Made by a program: the position numbers and the translations under genes. A model generated the notes under the pieces. That model searched no databases. It had not been told where the DNA came from and saw only the letters and a program-made list of their open reading frames with translations. From NCBI GenBank assembly GCA_031119395.1, contig JAVHYA010000053.1, positions 1 through 34,361 on the forward strand: 34,361 bases of DNA, given 5' to 3'. Shown here one piece after another: positions 1 through 7,239 of this stretch; position 1 is the first letter of the stretch; the number at the start of each line of letters is the position of its first letter. Origin of the DNA: Pseudomonadota bacterium (GTDB lineage Bacteria > Pseudomonadota > Gammaproteobacteria > Burkholderiales > Burkholderiaceae_C).

Positions 1-133
1 AGCCCGGGAAGTAGGCACCGAAGAAGACATGGCTCGGCGCGCCGGCGGCGCTGCAACCCGACAGCAGCAGGCAGCATGCGAGGTTGACGAAGAGCGACGT
101 TGGAGAAAGCGCTGAGTGCGGCACTGCAGACAT
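1..133 (-). CDS. YtcA-like small lipoprotein, truncated by window edge
   Basis: Reading the minus strand from an ATG at 133 gives about 44 residues that run off the window start. The visible part is a signal peptide with a hydrophobic core (LACCLLL) and a lipobox, LSGC, so the protein should be lipid-anchored after cleavage before Cys. After the Cys come the words GAPS and FFGAYFPG, which match my memory of the YtcA family of small lipoproteins (GAPS..LFGAYFP), often found beside efflux-pump genes. It follows doxX on the same strand after about 180 bases. No strong ribosome binding site is visible, so the start is uncertain. The family call rests on the short C-terminal motif only. Confidence 0.6.
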   Translation of the reverse strand, partial: MSAVPHSALSPTSLFVNLACCLLLSGCSAAGAPSHVFFGAYFPG

Positions 134-313
134 GAGCGGCGACCCGCAGAAGATGCTCGATACGGTTGAAGGCGCCACGCATCCATCATATAAGCGGGCA
201 ATGTGCTCCACGCCGTGCCAAGGGGAACGGTGAATCTGCTCTGGCTCTGAACCAGCGGGAGGTGCCAGGGGCTTGAGCCATGGACAGCACACCCGGCGAA
301 CACCGGGCCGCCG
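134..313. other. Intergenic gap, doxX to ytcA-like gene
   Basis: About 180 bases without a convincing gene. A short inverted repeat, CCCGG (292-296) and CCGGG (303-307), lies just after the doxX stop but has no T-tract on either side, so a terminator is only a weak possibility. An AT-rich word (CATATAA, around 190) could belong to a minus-strand promoter for the lipoprotein gene, but I see no matching -35. Confidence 0.3.
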
Positions 314-808
314 TCAACCCACAGACGTACTAGGCGCAGCCACCCAATGGTCCAACGCGAGACGCCCCGGGCCCAGCGCCATGACGCACAGCGCCAAGGC
401 GGCCCAGTAGAGGTGGAAGTTCGCCCAGCCGTCGGGGAAGACCAACTGGATCACGGCCGTCATCAGCAACAGCCCGAGCGCAGCCACCCGCGTGGCCAGG
501 CCGACGATCAGAAGCACGGGAAGAAGAATCTCCGCAGACGCCACCCCATAGGCCAGCACGTCCGCGAAGGGAAAGCCGTAGGTGCTACCGAACAGATGGA
601 GCTTGAATTGCTCCTCGAAGAGAAAGCCGGTGGCGGGCGACAGCGAGAAGAAGCCGTCCCACCGAGTGAGCCCGGAGCGCAGGAAGGGCAGCGCCAACGC
701 GACACGGGCCACGGGGGGCGCCACGCCGTGCCCCAGCCACGCGATCCGGCGGGCCACGCAGGCCATGACGCGTTGCTCCCATCGAAGCGATGCGGCGGGG
801 TGGTTCAT
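314..808 (-). CDS. DoxX-family membrane protein
   Basis: A 164-residue protein with about four hydrophobic segments (for example VARVALALPFL, ILLPVLLIVGLATRVAALGL and YWAALALCVMALG). The layout ALPFLRSGLTRWDGF, a membrane hairpin and a final aromatic helix is the DoxX pattern. The start ATG at 808 overlaps the stop of the upstream DUF2063 gene (ATGA) and is preceded by AGGAG, so the two are translationally coupled. DoxX proteins are inner-membrane proteins of poorly defined, often redox-linked, function and are frequent last genes in DUF2282/DUF692/DUF2063 (bufferin) operons. A role alongside the bufferin is inferred from that context. Confidence 0.85.
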   Translation of the reverse strand: MNHPAASLRWEQRVMACVARRIAWLGHGVAPPVARVALALPFLRSGLTRWDGFFSLSPATGFLFEEQFKLHLFGSTYGFPFADVLAYGVASAEILLPVLLIVGLATRVAALGLLLMTAVIQLVFPDGWANFHLYWAALALCVMALGPGRLALDHWVAAPSTSVG

Positions 809-1617
809 GAGCAGCTCCTGTTCTCGGGAACGACGAAGCCGGTGAACGCCTTCGCGTCGACCAGCCCCGCCAGATTGCGTGCCAGGTCGAAGCGTGCATC
901 GGCCTCCAGCGCGACCGCCATGGCCTCGACCGCGCGCAGGCCTTCCCCCAGCGCCTGGACGAATGCCGCGCCGCCCGGCGGCAGGACCCGAAGTTCGACC
1001 TCCGCAGCGGGCCGCAGGACCAGCACGTCTTCTCCCTCTCCATCGAGCTCGACCCGTGACGGCGCGCCGGCCTCGACGTTCATCTGCCAGATGGTGAGCA
1101 CGGGAGAGGATGAACGAATGCAGCGCAACGACGGGTGGAGCGTGAAGCACAGCCGGGCCAGGACGTCGGCCGGCAGGACGACCAGTTCCTCTACGTCCAG
1201 TGCCCGCGCTTCCTGCGCGTGGTAGGCCTCGACCCAGGCTCGCTCGAGCCGCGCGGTGTCTGCGAGGTAGGGCAACACCTTTGCCGGCTCGAAGCGGTCG
1301 ATGAAGTCCGCGAAGCCGCGGCCGTAGTCCAGCATGACGGGCGATGCCGGCGGATCCGTGGCCACGTAGAGGCGGGCCATGGCGGCGAAGAACGCATCGC
1401 CCACGATCCGATGCACGACCGGGTAGGCATCGGTCAACGTGGCCACGAGGCCGGCGACGACGTTGTTGCGGTAGACATTGAAGCGCGTCGTGCTGGGGAC
1501 GCCGTCGGGCCCGACCAGGCCCTGCGGAACCGGCGCGAGCGGATCGAGCAGGGCGGCAGCGAACCGCGCCTGCCCGTGCACGAAGCTTGCCGCCGATCCG
1601 GGATCGCCGCCGCTCAT
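805..1617 (-). CDS. bufC: DUF2063 protein, bufferin MNIO partner (BufC-like)
   Basis: A 270-residue protein. Its N-terminal half has the DUF2063 signature: a helix with FVHGQARFAAALL, then RFNVYRNN, LTDAYPVVHRIVGD and LDYGRGFADFID. The C-terminal half is an alpha/beta domain ending VPENRSCS. DUF2063 proteins are partners of DUF692 (MNIO) enzymes; they bind the precursor peptide so that the iron enzyme can modify its cysteines. The start ATG at 1617 overlaps the upstream stop (ATGA), and the stop at 805-807 overlaps the doxX start, so three genes are coupled. The cognate MNIO gene is not adjacent but about 4.4 kb upstream at 5999-6901. The family call is firm; the symbol is by analogy. Confidence 0.85.
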   Translation of the reverse strand: MSGGDPGSAASFVHGQARFAAALLDPLAPVPQGLVGPDGVPSTTRFNVYRNNVVAGLVATLTDAYPVVHRIVGDAFFAAMARLYVATDPPASPVMLDYGRGFADFIDRFEPAKVLPYLADTARLERAWVEAYHAQEARALDVEELVVLPADVLARLCFTLHPSLRCIRSSSPVLTIWQMNVEAGAPSRVELDGEGEDVLVLRPAAEVELRVLPPGGAAFVQALGEGLRAVEAMAVALEADARFDLARNLAGLVDAKAFTGFVVPENRSCS

Positions 1618-2594
1618 GGCGTGATGGGGCGCATGGCGAGGTTCGCCCACAGTCGGCGCAGGCTCTCGACACCGCCGGCGGTGGAACTCCACAGCGTGGC
1701 GTCGCACACCACCACGTCGCCGGCAAAGACGCCCGCGCGACTCTGGAGCATGGCGTCGAAGGTCCATCGGCCGCCCTGCGTGAACGGATGCGCGGGCGCG
1801 TGTGGATCGATGTGCTGGCTTGCCAGGACCTCCATCCGGGCCATGGCATCCGTCCGCCGCTCGAAATGCGGCAGGTGGGCATGCAGGTTGAACGTGTCCA
1901 CCCCCACCAGCAGTCCCAGCCGGTCCGCGGCGCGGTCGGCCACGATGGCCGCAGGGCTTCCGTCTGCGGCGGCCGCGGGCCGCAGGCCGTAGCGGTTGTC
2001 CACCGGCAATCCCAGCCCGGCCAGCAAGGCGCGCGCGAAGCCGCCGAACCGCTGCTGCGGCGGAATGCTTCGGTCGCCGTGGTGCAAGAACTCGTCTTCC
2101 TGCAAGGCGTCCCGGTGGTCGGGCGGCAGATCGTCTGCCCGGCCGATGTCGTGGTGGGGGCAAACCACGAGCAGCTTGCCCGGCCTGCCCAGGAAGGCGC
2201 GCAACGCACGAAGTTCTTCCGGGTCCACGGGATGGCTGGAGTGCGGCGAATCGAATCCGATCACCACCAGGGTATCGAGGCCATCGACGAGACCGCTGTC
2301 CAGTGCGGTGAACCGCCCGGAAGCGTCGACGCGCTCCAGTTCGGGCACGCACCGGCCGGTCAGTGCGCGAACGTCCTCCAAGAAGGCAGTGAAATTCCTC
2401 TTCATGACGTGATCGAGGAAGCCTGCGATGCCCTGGTCGAACACAGCCGGATCGGCGAACTGCCGGAACCTGGGGTAGGCGATCCGGCGCGTCTCGAACA
2501 GCGCCGGAAATCGGTCGTCGATCGATTGCAGGGGCGCGCTCACTTCTTCCGGGCGGCTCCAGGCGTAGTACAGGGCGATTCGATGGGGCGTCAT
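1614..2594 (-). CDS. Unrecognised His-rich protein in bufferin cluster
   Basis: I do not recognise this 326-residue protein. It has no signal peptide or membrane segment. Residues about 105-150 (DTLVVIGFDSPH, then LLVVCPHHDIG) look like two strands of a Rossmann or class-I glutamine-amidotransferase-like fold, resembling ThuA/DUF4350 relatives, but a catalytic triad is not evident. Histidines cluster at 118, 121, 147, 148, 171, 172, 238, 240, 243, 261, 265 and 269, and Cys145 sits in VCPHH, so metal binding is plausible. It lies 124 bases after bufA and overlaps the bufC start by ATGA, so it is co-translated with a known maturation factor. The ATG at 2594 is chosen; an in-frame TTG at 2639 would add 15 residues. 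A bufferin-related role is inferred from position only. Confidence 0.8.
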   Translation of the reverse strand: MTPHRIALYYAWSRPEEVSAPLQSIDDRFPALFETRRIAYPRFRQFADPAVFDQGIAGFLDHVMKRNFTAFLEDVRALTGRCVPELERVDASGRFTALDSGLVDGLDTLVVIGFDSPHSSHPVDPEELRALRAFLGRPGKLLVVCPHHDIGRADDLPPDHRDALQEDEFLHHGDRSIPPQQRFGGFARALLAGLGLPVDNRYGLRPAAAADGSPAAIVADRAADRLGLLVGVDTFNLHAHLPHFERRTDAMARMEVLASQHIDPHAPAHPFTQGGRWTFDAMLQSRAGVFAGDVVVCDATLWSSTAGGVESLRRLWANLAMRPITP

Positions 2595-2718
2595 GAAAGT
2601 GCGGCAGCGTCGAGGCGAGGCGGCGCGCTGCGATGTCAAGGGCGACGCGGCAGGCGTGCCGCGCCAAGGCAGGACGGGCGCCTCCCGCCGTGCGGCGCGC
2701 TCCGACCTGCACGCATGC

Positions 2719-3096
2719 TCAGGAGGACTTCGGGCTCAGGCTACCCGGCCCGTTGGGCGTGGAGATCGATGTGCAGCTGCCCTTCGGAACCAGCTTGAAG
2801 GCGTTGCCCTGCCAGTCGGTGGTGCTGGTCCCGGCGCAGGTCGTCCCTGCGCCGGCATAGCAGTCGTTCTGGCCTTTGACCGCAGTGCCGAAGCAGGGCT
2901 CGACCTTGCCAGCCTTCACGATGGCCGTGTGGTCGGCCTGGATCTTCTTCTGCGCCTCGGTGAAGGTCTGCGCGCCAGCCGCCGTCGCGGACAGCGCACC
3001 GATCGCAGCGACGAATGCGCCGACGGCCAGAGGCGAAAGCTTGCGGCTGGACGCCAATTCCTTTTGGGAGGCCGCGGACAGAGTTTGAGTCGACAT
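2719..3096 (-). CDS. bufA: DUF2282 bufferin precursor peptide (BufA1-like)
   Basis: A 125-residue secreted precursor. Residues 1-42 form a long signal peptide with a twin Ala-rich core and a cleavage site after AGA (42/43). The mature part has exactly four cysteines (68, 79, 87, 108) in the DUF2282 arrangement [26 protein letters not shown]. In bufferins these cysteines are converted to sulfur heterocycles by the MNIO/DUF2063 pair, and the exported product binds copper or related metals. A clear AGGAG site lies about 10 bases upstream of the ATG. It is followed by the unknown gene, bufC and doxX. The C-terminal tail after Cys108 (Ser/Pro/Gly-rich, ending KSS) is longer than in the DUF2282 proteins I remember. 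Maturation by the MNIO in this window is inferred. Confidence 0.88.
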   Translation of the reverse strand: MSTQTLSAASQKELASSRKLSPLAVGAFVAAIGALSATAAGAQTFTEAQKKIQADHTAIVKAGKVEPCFGTAVKGQNDCYAGAGTTCAGTSTTDWQGNAFKLVPKGSCTSISTPNGPGSLSPKSS

Positions 3097-3295
3097 GAAT
3101 TGCTTACTCCTGACAATGCGCCCGGATGGGCGCGGGATCGAACTCGCTGGAATGCGAGACAGCTTGCTGCCGCCTTGGGGCCTTTGCGTCGGGTGAACGA
3201 GGGGCGAAGCGCCGGTGGCGACGGCGCAGCCATGTTGCGCGACGGGCAGTCACGCGACCAGATGGCGAATCGGACAAAGTTGGGTGGTGATCGTG
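3097..3295 (-). promoter_or_regulatory. Upstream region of bufA
   Basis: About 200 bases separating the DedA-rhodanese gene from bufA. It contains the bufA ribosome binding site (AGGAG). A minus-strand TTGACA at 3299-3294 is a consensus -35 word, but no acceptable -10 follows at the usual distance. Bufferin operons are often driven by ECF sigma factors; I could not identify an ECF-type pair, and no sigma or anti-sigma gene is present in the window. Confidence 0.3.
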
Positions 3296-4291
3296 TCAAT
3301 CCGGGTCTTCGGAGAGCTTCGACAAGGGGGCGGTGGATTCCTTTCTATCGAGCGGAACCAGCGCCAGTCCGGCCTTTCGCCAGGCGGCCAGGCCGCCCGT
3401 GAGCGTGACCGCAGTCCGCACACCTCGGGCCCGCAGCCCTTCGGCCAGCGTGGCTGCGGCAACATCGTTCGGAGAGGCGCAATACAGCACCACCTGGCGG
3501 GCCGCGAGCGCTGCATCCTGCAGCATGGCATCGCTGCCCAGGACCGCGCCGACGATCGCGTAAGGATCCGCCTGGCGTCCGTCGACCGAGCGCACATCGA
3601 TCACGGTCGGCGTCGCGTCGCCGGACATCAACGCGCGCAGGTCCTCGACCGATATCCTGTGCGTGCCCAGGCGGCGTATGAGCGCCGTGCGCCGAACATG
3701 GCGGTACGCGACAAAAGCCGCGGCCAACACGATCGCTGCGACGAGCGCACCGGGCCCGGCCGTGGCCAGCGCCGAGGAGGCCGCCTTCAGCACGGGCGCA
3801 AGGTACGGACCGGCGCCCAGGGCCACCGCGGCCCAGACGAAGGTGCCGGCCGCGTCTCTCCACAGGAAGGCGGCCACTCGCACCTTCATCGCCCCGGCGA
3901 GCGGCACGGCCACGAGCGACAGCCCGGGAATGAACCTGGACATGACCAGCACCCACGCACCCCAGCGCCCATAGAGCTTTTCCGTCTGAATGACGCAGCT
4001 GTCGCGCGACATGGTCAGCTTGCACAGGGCATGCAAGGTGCGGTGGCCATAGCGCCGCCCGCAGGTGAACCACACCAGGTCACCCGCCAGTCCGCCGGCG
4101 ATCGCAGCAAGCAGCACGCCGCCGAGCATCGGCCAGACCTGCCAGGACGGCGACGGCCCGGTGATCGACAAGGATGCGCCCACCAGCACCAGCGTCGCAA
4201 ACGCAGGCACCGGTGCGCCCAGCGATGCGACGAAGACGACCGCGAACGCGATCTGGGGCGCGTGGCGCGCGGCGAGCTCGTAGGAAATCAT
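3296..4291 (-). CDS. DedA (VTT) membrane protein fused to rhodanese domain
   Basis: A 331-residue fusion from the chosen ATG (4291); a GTG at 4354 would add 21 residues. The N-terminal part is a DedA/VTT domain: a re-entrant hydrophobic segment with GAPVPAFATLV, then GDLVWFTCGRRYG, and the SRFIPGLSLVAVPLAGAM motif, followed by a final helix (PGALVAAIVLAAAF). After a basic linker comes a rhodanese domain (SVEDLRALMSG, VIDVRS, VVLYCASPNDVAA, TGGLAAWRKAGL) with its candidate sulfur-carrying Cys in LYCAS. DedA proteins act in lipid-carrier flipping; rhodaneses carry persulfide. DedA-rhodanese fusions are known. It lies 200 bases before bufA, so thiol or metal stress is a reasonable but unproven link. 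Confidence 0.85.
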   Translation of the reverse strand: MISYELAARHAPQIAFAVVFVASLGAPVPAFATLVLVGASLSITGPSPSWQVWPMLGGVLLAAIAGGLAGDLVWFTCGRRYGHRTLHALCKLTMSRDSCVIQTEKLYGRWGAWVLVMSRFIPGLSLVAVPLAGAMKVRVAAFLWRDAAGTFVWAAVALGAGPYLAPVLKAASSALATAGPGALVAAIVLAAAFVAYRHVRRTALIRRLGTHRISVEDLRALMSGDATPTVIDVRSVDGRQADPYAIVGAVLGSDAMLQDAALAARQVVLYCASPNDVAAATLAEGLRARGVRTAVTLTGGLAAWRKAGLALVPLDRKESTAPLSKLSEDPD

Positions 4292-4403
4292 GCGCGGGAT
4301 TCGCTGGGCAAGGGTTGGCAGGGGCGCCGTGCGGTCGGCCGGGCTGGCAGGCACGGCGCCGCTGACGTGCGCCGAGCATTCGAGGCCGGGTCGGCAAACG
4401 CCC

Positions 4404-4865
4404 TCAGTGGCGGCGATACGCCCGGTAGTCCGTCAACAGCGCTTCGGCCACCAGCAACGCGCCGCCCGCCACATGGAGCACTGCGACCGTCGCAGAGGTC
4501 TGTACATAGCCCAGCACGAAGGGCGCCGCCATGACGGCCACGCCCAGTGCCAGATCGAGCACTTCATGGACCTCGATAGGAATCAGCCTGCACAGGCTGA
4601 TTCGATAGTCGGTGAAGGCAGACGCGACCAGGCCGAAGAGCATGAAGCCGACGCTCGCATGCTGTGCCCGGGCGTCGTTTGCCAGAACCGCCCCCAAGCC
4701 CAAGGCCGCCGATCCGGCGTAGTCGACCAGCGAGTGGAGGTCCTGGGGCACCAGCCGTCGCAGCGGCAGGTGCCCGGCCAATGGGCGCGAAGGTCTGCCG
4801 ACGCTCGTCAACCATCGAGTTCGGAGACGCACGTCGAGCGGTGCCCTTGTCGTATCACCCGCCAT
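4404..4865 (-). CDS. SPW-repeat-like membrane protein
   Basis: A 153-residue protein with a basic N-terminus of about 40 residues and four hydrophobic helices arranged as two similar pairs: SLVDYAGSAALGLGAVL with FMLFGLVASAFTDY, then EVLDLALGVAVMAAPFVLGY with AGGALLVAEALLTDY. The internal duplication ending in TDY each time fits the SPW-repeat family of small inner-membrane proteins, whose function is unknown. Its start ATG overlaps the end of the GlxA-type regulator by 11 bases, which suggests joint translation. The N-terminal 40 residues are not hydrophobic and the start could lie further in. The family call is moderate. Confidence 0.7.
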   Translation of the reverse strand: MAGDTTRAPLDVRLRTRWLTSVGRPSRPLAGHLPLRRLVPQDLHSLVDYAGSAALGLGAVLANDARAQHASVGFMLFGLVASAFTDYRISLCRLIPIEVHEVLDLALGVAVMAAPFVLGYVQTSATVAVLHVAGGALLVAEALLTDYRAYRRH

Positions 4866-5949
4866 CGCCGCCCACCAGTTCTCCGCGCTCGAAGCTCATG
4901 TTGGTGAATTGCTCCCTGTAGGCCGAGGGCGTCAGACCCGTATGGCGCTTGAATATCCGGCGGAAGAAAGCGACGTCCGCGTACCCGACCTTCGCCGACA
5001 CGGTCCCCACATGGCCTGTGCCCGCCTCGAGGAGCTCCTTGGCCGCGGCGATGCGCAAGGACTGCAGGTATTCACCGGGCGGATGCCCGGTCGCCGCAGC
5101 GAAGCGCCGAATGAAACTGCGAGTGCCCATGCCCGCCCGCTCGGCGAGGAAGTCGGCCGAGATGTCGTGCTGCATGTGTGCGGCCAGGTACTCCTCGATC
5201 TCGCGAACCCTGGCGTCCGAGTGCGGACGCGAGATCGGCAGCACGGCGTAGCCGGACTGCTGGCTGCGGGGCATGCTCAGGAGCAGCGACTTGGCACAGC
5301 GCAAGGCAATCTCCCGGCCGCACAGCTTCTCCACGAGATAAAGGCTCAGGTCGATGGCCGCATAGACACCGCCGCTGCAGAACATCTGGCCGTCTTCGGT
5401 AACGAATTTGTCAGGTCGCCATATGACCTTCGGATAGCGTGCCTGCAGCAGCCCGGCCACCGCCCAGTGCGTGGTCGCCCGGCGCCCATCCAGAAGGCCG
5501 CTCTCCGCGAGAAAGGCGACGCCTGTGCAAACGCCCGCGATGCGCGCGCCGCGCGCATGCCACTCGCGCAGCCAGGGCAGGATCGCCGACTCGCGCGCGA
5601 TGCGATCCTGCACGTCCAGCCCGGACGCCGGCAGGATGATGATGTCCGTTTCGGTGATGTCCGCGATCGAGCACTCCGGCGTGAGCCCGAGCGCACACAG
5701 CGTCCCGACGGGCTTGCCGTCCACCGAGGCGATGCGGACCCGAAAGCGCGGATCCTCGCTGTCGCCGTGGAGCTGGTTCCAGAGCGTACCGGCCGAGTGG
5801 AAGATCTCGATCGGTCCGACCGAGGTGGAGGCAAAACTCGACTCGGTCAGCACCACCGTCACCTTGAATATCTCAGGCTTGGCCCTTCTGGCGAGTGAAG
5901 GGACGGCCTCGCTGGGCCCCGTCGACCGTTCGACTTCAAGGAGGCTCAT
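4855..5949 (-). CDS. GlxA-family transcriptional regulator (DJ-1/PfpI + AraC)
   Basis: A 364-residue two-domain regulator. Residues about 28-220 form a DJ-1/PfpI-type sensor domain (VTVVLTESSFAS..GPIEIF, ADIIILPASGLD-like strand, and the nucleophile-elbow region GVCTGVAFLAESGLLDGRRATTHW). Residues about 255-350 form an AraC helix-turn-helix pair (ISADFLAERAGMGTRSFIRRFAAATG and VAFFRRIFKRHTGLTPSAYREQF). Members bind DNA through the C-terminal domain, while the N-terminal domain senses an unknown, often nitrogenous, ligand. It starts 49 bases after the MNIO stop and overlaps the SPW gene, so it sits inside the minus-strand run and may control it. The ligand is unknown. Confidence 0.9.
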   Translation of the reverse strand: MSLLEVERSTGPSEAVPSLARRAKPEIFKVTVVLTESSFASTSVGPIEIFHSAGTLWNQLHGDSEDPRFRVRIASVDGKPVGTLCALGLTPECSIADITETDIIILPASGLDVQDRIARESAILPWLREWHARGARIAGVCTGVAFLAESGLLDGRRATTHWAVAGLLQARYPKVIWRPDKFVTEDGQMFCSGGVYAAIDLSLYLVEKLCGREIALRCAKSLLLSMPRSQQSGYAVLPISRPHSDARVREIEEYLAAHMQHDISADFLAERAGMGTRSFIRRFAAATGHPPGEYLQSLRIAAAKELLEAGTGHVGTVSAKVGYADVAFFRRIFKRHTGLTPSAYREQFTNMSFERGELVGGDGG

Positions 5950-5998
5950 GTCGCTGCCCCCCGTCTCGGCGTGCCCCGAGGCCGGCGTGAACGCCGCT

Positions 5999-6901
5999 TC
6001 ATCGCCGTGCCGCGCGCTGCGCCCCGCTGGCCGCCATGGCGTACATCGTCGCTTCGGCGCGCTCCGCCTCCTCCTGAAGGACGGCCCAATCGGGCAGCTT
6101 CGAATCCCATTCGATGAGGGAAGGAACAGGGCCCGTTCGTTCGATCACCCGCGCAAACAGCGCCCACACCTCGTCATCGATCAGGCGGTCATGGGTATCG
6201 ATCAGGAGCGGCCTTCCCGCCTCGTCGCACTCCCGGGCGTGGCCGGCCAGATGGATCTCCTTGACACTGCCCAGAGGAAATGCGTCGATGTAGCCCACCA
6301 TGTCCCACACCTGGTTGGTGCATGCCACATACACGTTGTTGACGTCGAGCAGCAGTCCGCACCCGGTGCGGCGCACGAGTTCGGTAAAAAACGCCGGCTC
6401 CGACCAGTCGCTTGCCGAGTAGGCGACGTACGTGGAGGGGTTTTCGATCAGAACCTGGCGGCCGAGGGTGTTCTGCAGCTCGTCGACGTGGTCAGCCACC
6501 CGAACCAGGGTCTCCGCCGTATAGGGAAGGGGCAGCAGATCGTTGAAGAAGTGCGTTCCGTGCGTCGACCAGGCCAGGTGCTCGGAAAAGAGTGCTGGCG
6601 CATACCTTGCGTTCAGCGCCTTCAGACGTTGCAGATGCAGTGCATCCAGCGGCGCCATGCCGCCGATCGACAGGCCCACGCCATGCACCGAGAGGGTATA
6701 GCGCTCCCTCACAGCGGCGAGGTATCGATGCGGCGGTCCTCCGGCGCCCATGTAGTTCTCGGCGTGTACCTCGAAGAACCCCACATCCGGCCGGGTCTCG
6801 ATCACCGTCCGATAGTGCTCGGCCTTCAGGCCGACCCCCGCGCGGGCCGAGAGCCCTCCGCGTGCCAGGGTCCGAGGCAGTTGCTCAGTGGCCTGGCTCA
6901 C
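5999..6901 (-). CDS. bufB: MNIO (DUF692) iron oxygenase, BufB-like
   Basis: A 300-residue DUF692 protein of the usual length. Conserved features run in order: RAGVGLKAEHY (20-30), HGVGLSIGG (His73), SEHLAW (Glu107, His108), IENPSTYV (Glu153), LLLDVNN (Asp186, Asn188), HLAGH (217, 221), DTHD (235, 237) and IEWD (Glu264). These are the iron-binding TIM-barrel residues of multinuclear non-heme iron oxidative enzymes, which modify cysteines in ribosomal peptides; here the candidate substrate is the DUF2282 peptide at 2719-3096. The start is a GTG at 6901 because it leaves a normal N-terminus and forms a GTGA overlap with the upstream mini-ORF. Three unrelated genes separate it from bufA, which is unusual. 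Confidence 0.88.
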   Translation of the reverse strand: MSQATEQLPRTLARGGLSARAGVGLKAEHYRTVIETRPDVGFFEVHAENYMGAGGPPHRYLAAVRERYTLSVHGVGLSIGGMAPLDALHLQRLKALNARYAPALFSEHLAWSTHGTHFFNDLLPLPYTAETLVRVADHVDELQNTLGRQVLIENPSTYVAYSASDWSEPAFFTELVRRTGCGLLLDVNNVYVACTNQVWDMVGYIDAFPLGSVKEIHLAGHARECDEAGRPLLIDTHDRLIDDEVWALFARVIERTGPVPSLIEWDSKLPDWAVLQEEAERAEATMYAMAASGAQRAARR

Positions 6902-6957
6902 TTGTTGCTCCCGTCGTGGCCCTCTCCAGCAACCGGAGCAAACGTTTGGATTTTCAT
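6898..6957 (-). CDS. 19-residue mini-ORF coupled to the MNIO gene
   Basis: A possible peptide of 19 residues (MKIQTFAPVAG...GSNK) with a strong ribosome binding site, AAGAGGT, about 7 bases before its ATG. Its TGA overlaps the MNIO GTG start as GTGA, so its translation would feed ribosomes onto the MNIO gene, which has no good site of its own. It has no cysteine, so it is not itself a bufferin-type substrate. It may be a translational-coupling leader or the remnant of a longer gene. Real translation is inferred from the site and the overlap only. Confidence 0.45.
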   Translation of the reverse strand: MKIQTFAPVAGEGHDGSNK

Positions 6958-7239
6958 TGGATACCTCTTGGATGGTCGACGACATGGAGAGGCTCGCCCA
7001 GAGCCAGCCGTGGAGCGCTCCCTCCCGCCCGGAACGAGCGCGCGTTCTTCGGCACTGCATGGCCTCAGCCGGTTGCCCCGTAGCTCTGACGTTCGCCGGT
7101 TGCAAGCACCCGATCGACGAACCCGGCAGCCCCGTTCGTTCGCGATGCTACGGATGACGACCAAGGCAGAACAGACGTTTCTTCGTCTAGCGCTATAGCA
7201 TCAGGCGATAGCAGACATGCGCACGACCAAGGGCCTCCG
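6958..7239. promoter_or_regulatory. Divergent control region between MNIO cluster and lysR
   Basis: About 280 bases between divergent gene sets, with no convincing gene. Close to lysR there is an inverted repeat AGACG (7173-7177) / CGTCT (7184-7188), followed by a palindrome GCTATAGC (7192-7199) and a further ATAGC. Dyads of this kind with T/A ends suit a LysR-type operator, but none matches T-N11-A convincingly. The region must also carry the minus-strand promoter for the mini-ORF and MNIO gene; no clear -10/-35 pair is visible. Confidence 0.35.

Noticed and set aside
314-2712. Long minus-strand frames starting near 2209 and 2712
   Set aside because: Only their 3' parts are real (doxX and bufC). 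The upstream extensions overlap other genes, and the internal ATGA starts are better supported.
347-2798. Plus-strand open frames opposite the bufferin genes
   Set aside because: No ribosome binding sites or domains, and they are opposite coherent minus-strand proteins.
7192-7212. Possible additional GCTAT...ATAGC repeat core before lysR
   Set aside because: The spacing between GCTAT and ATAGC is 11 bases instead of 7 and the flanks do not match, so I treat it as a possible operator and not a repeat copy.
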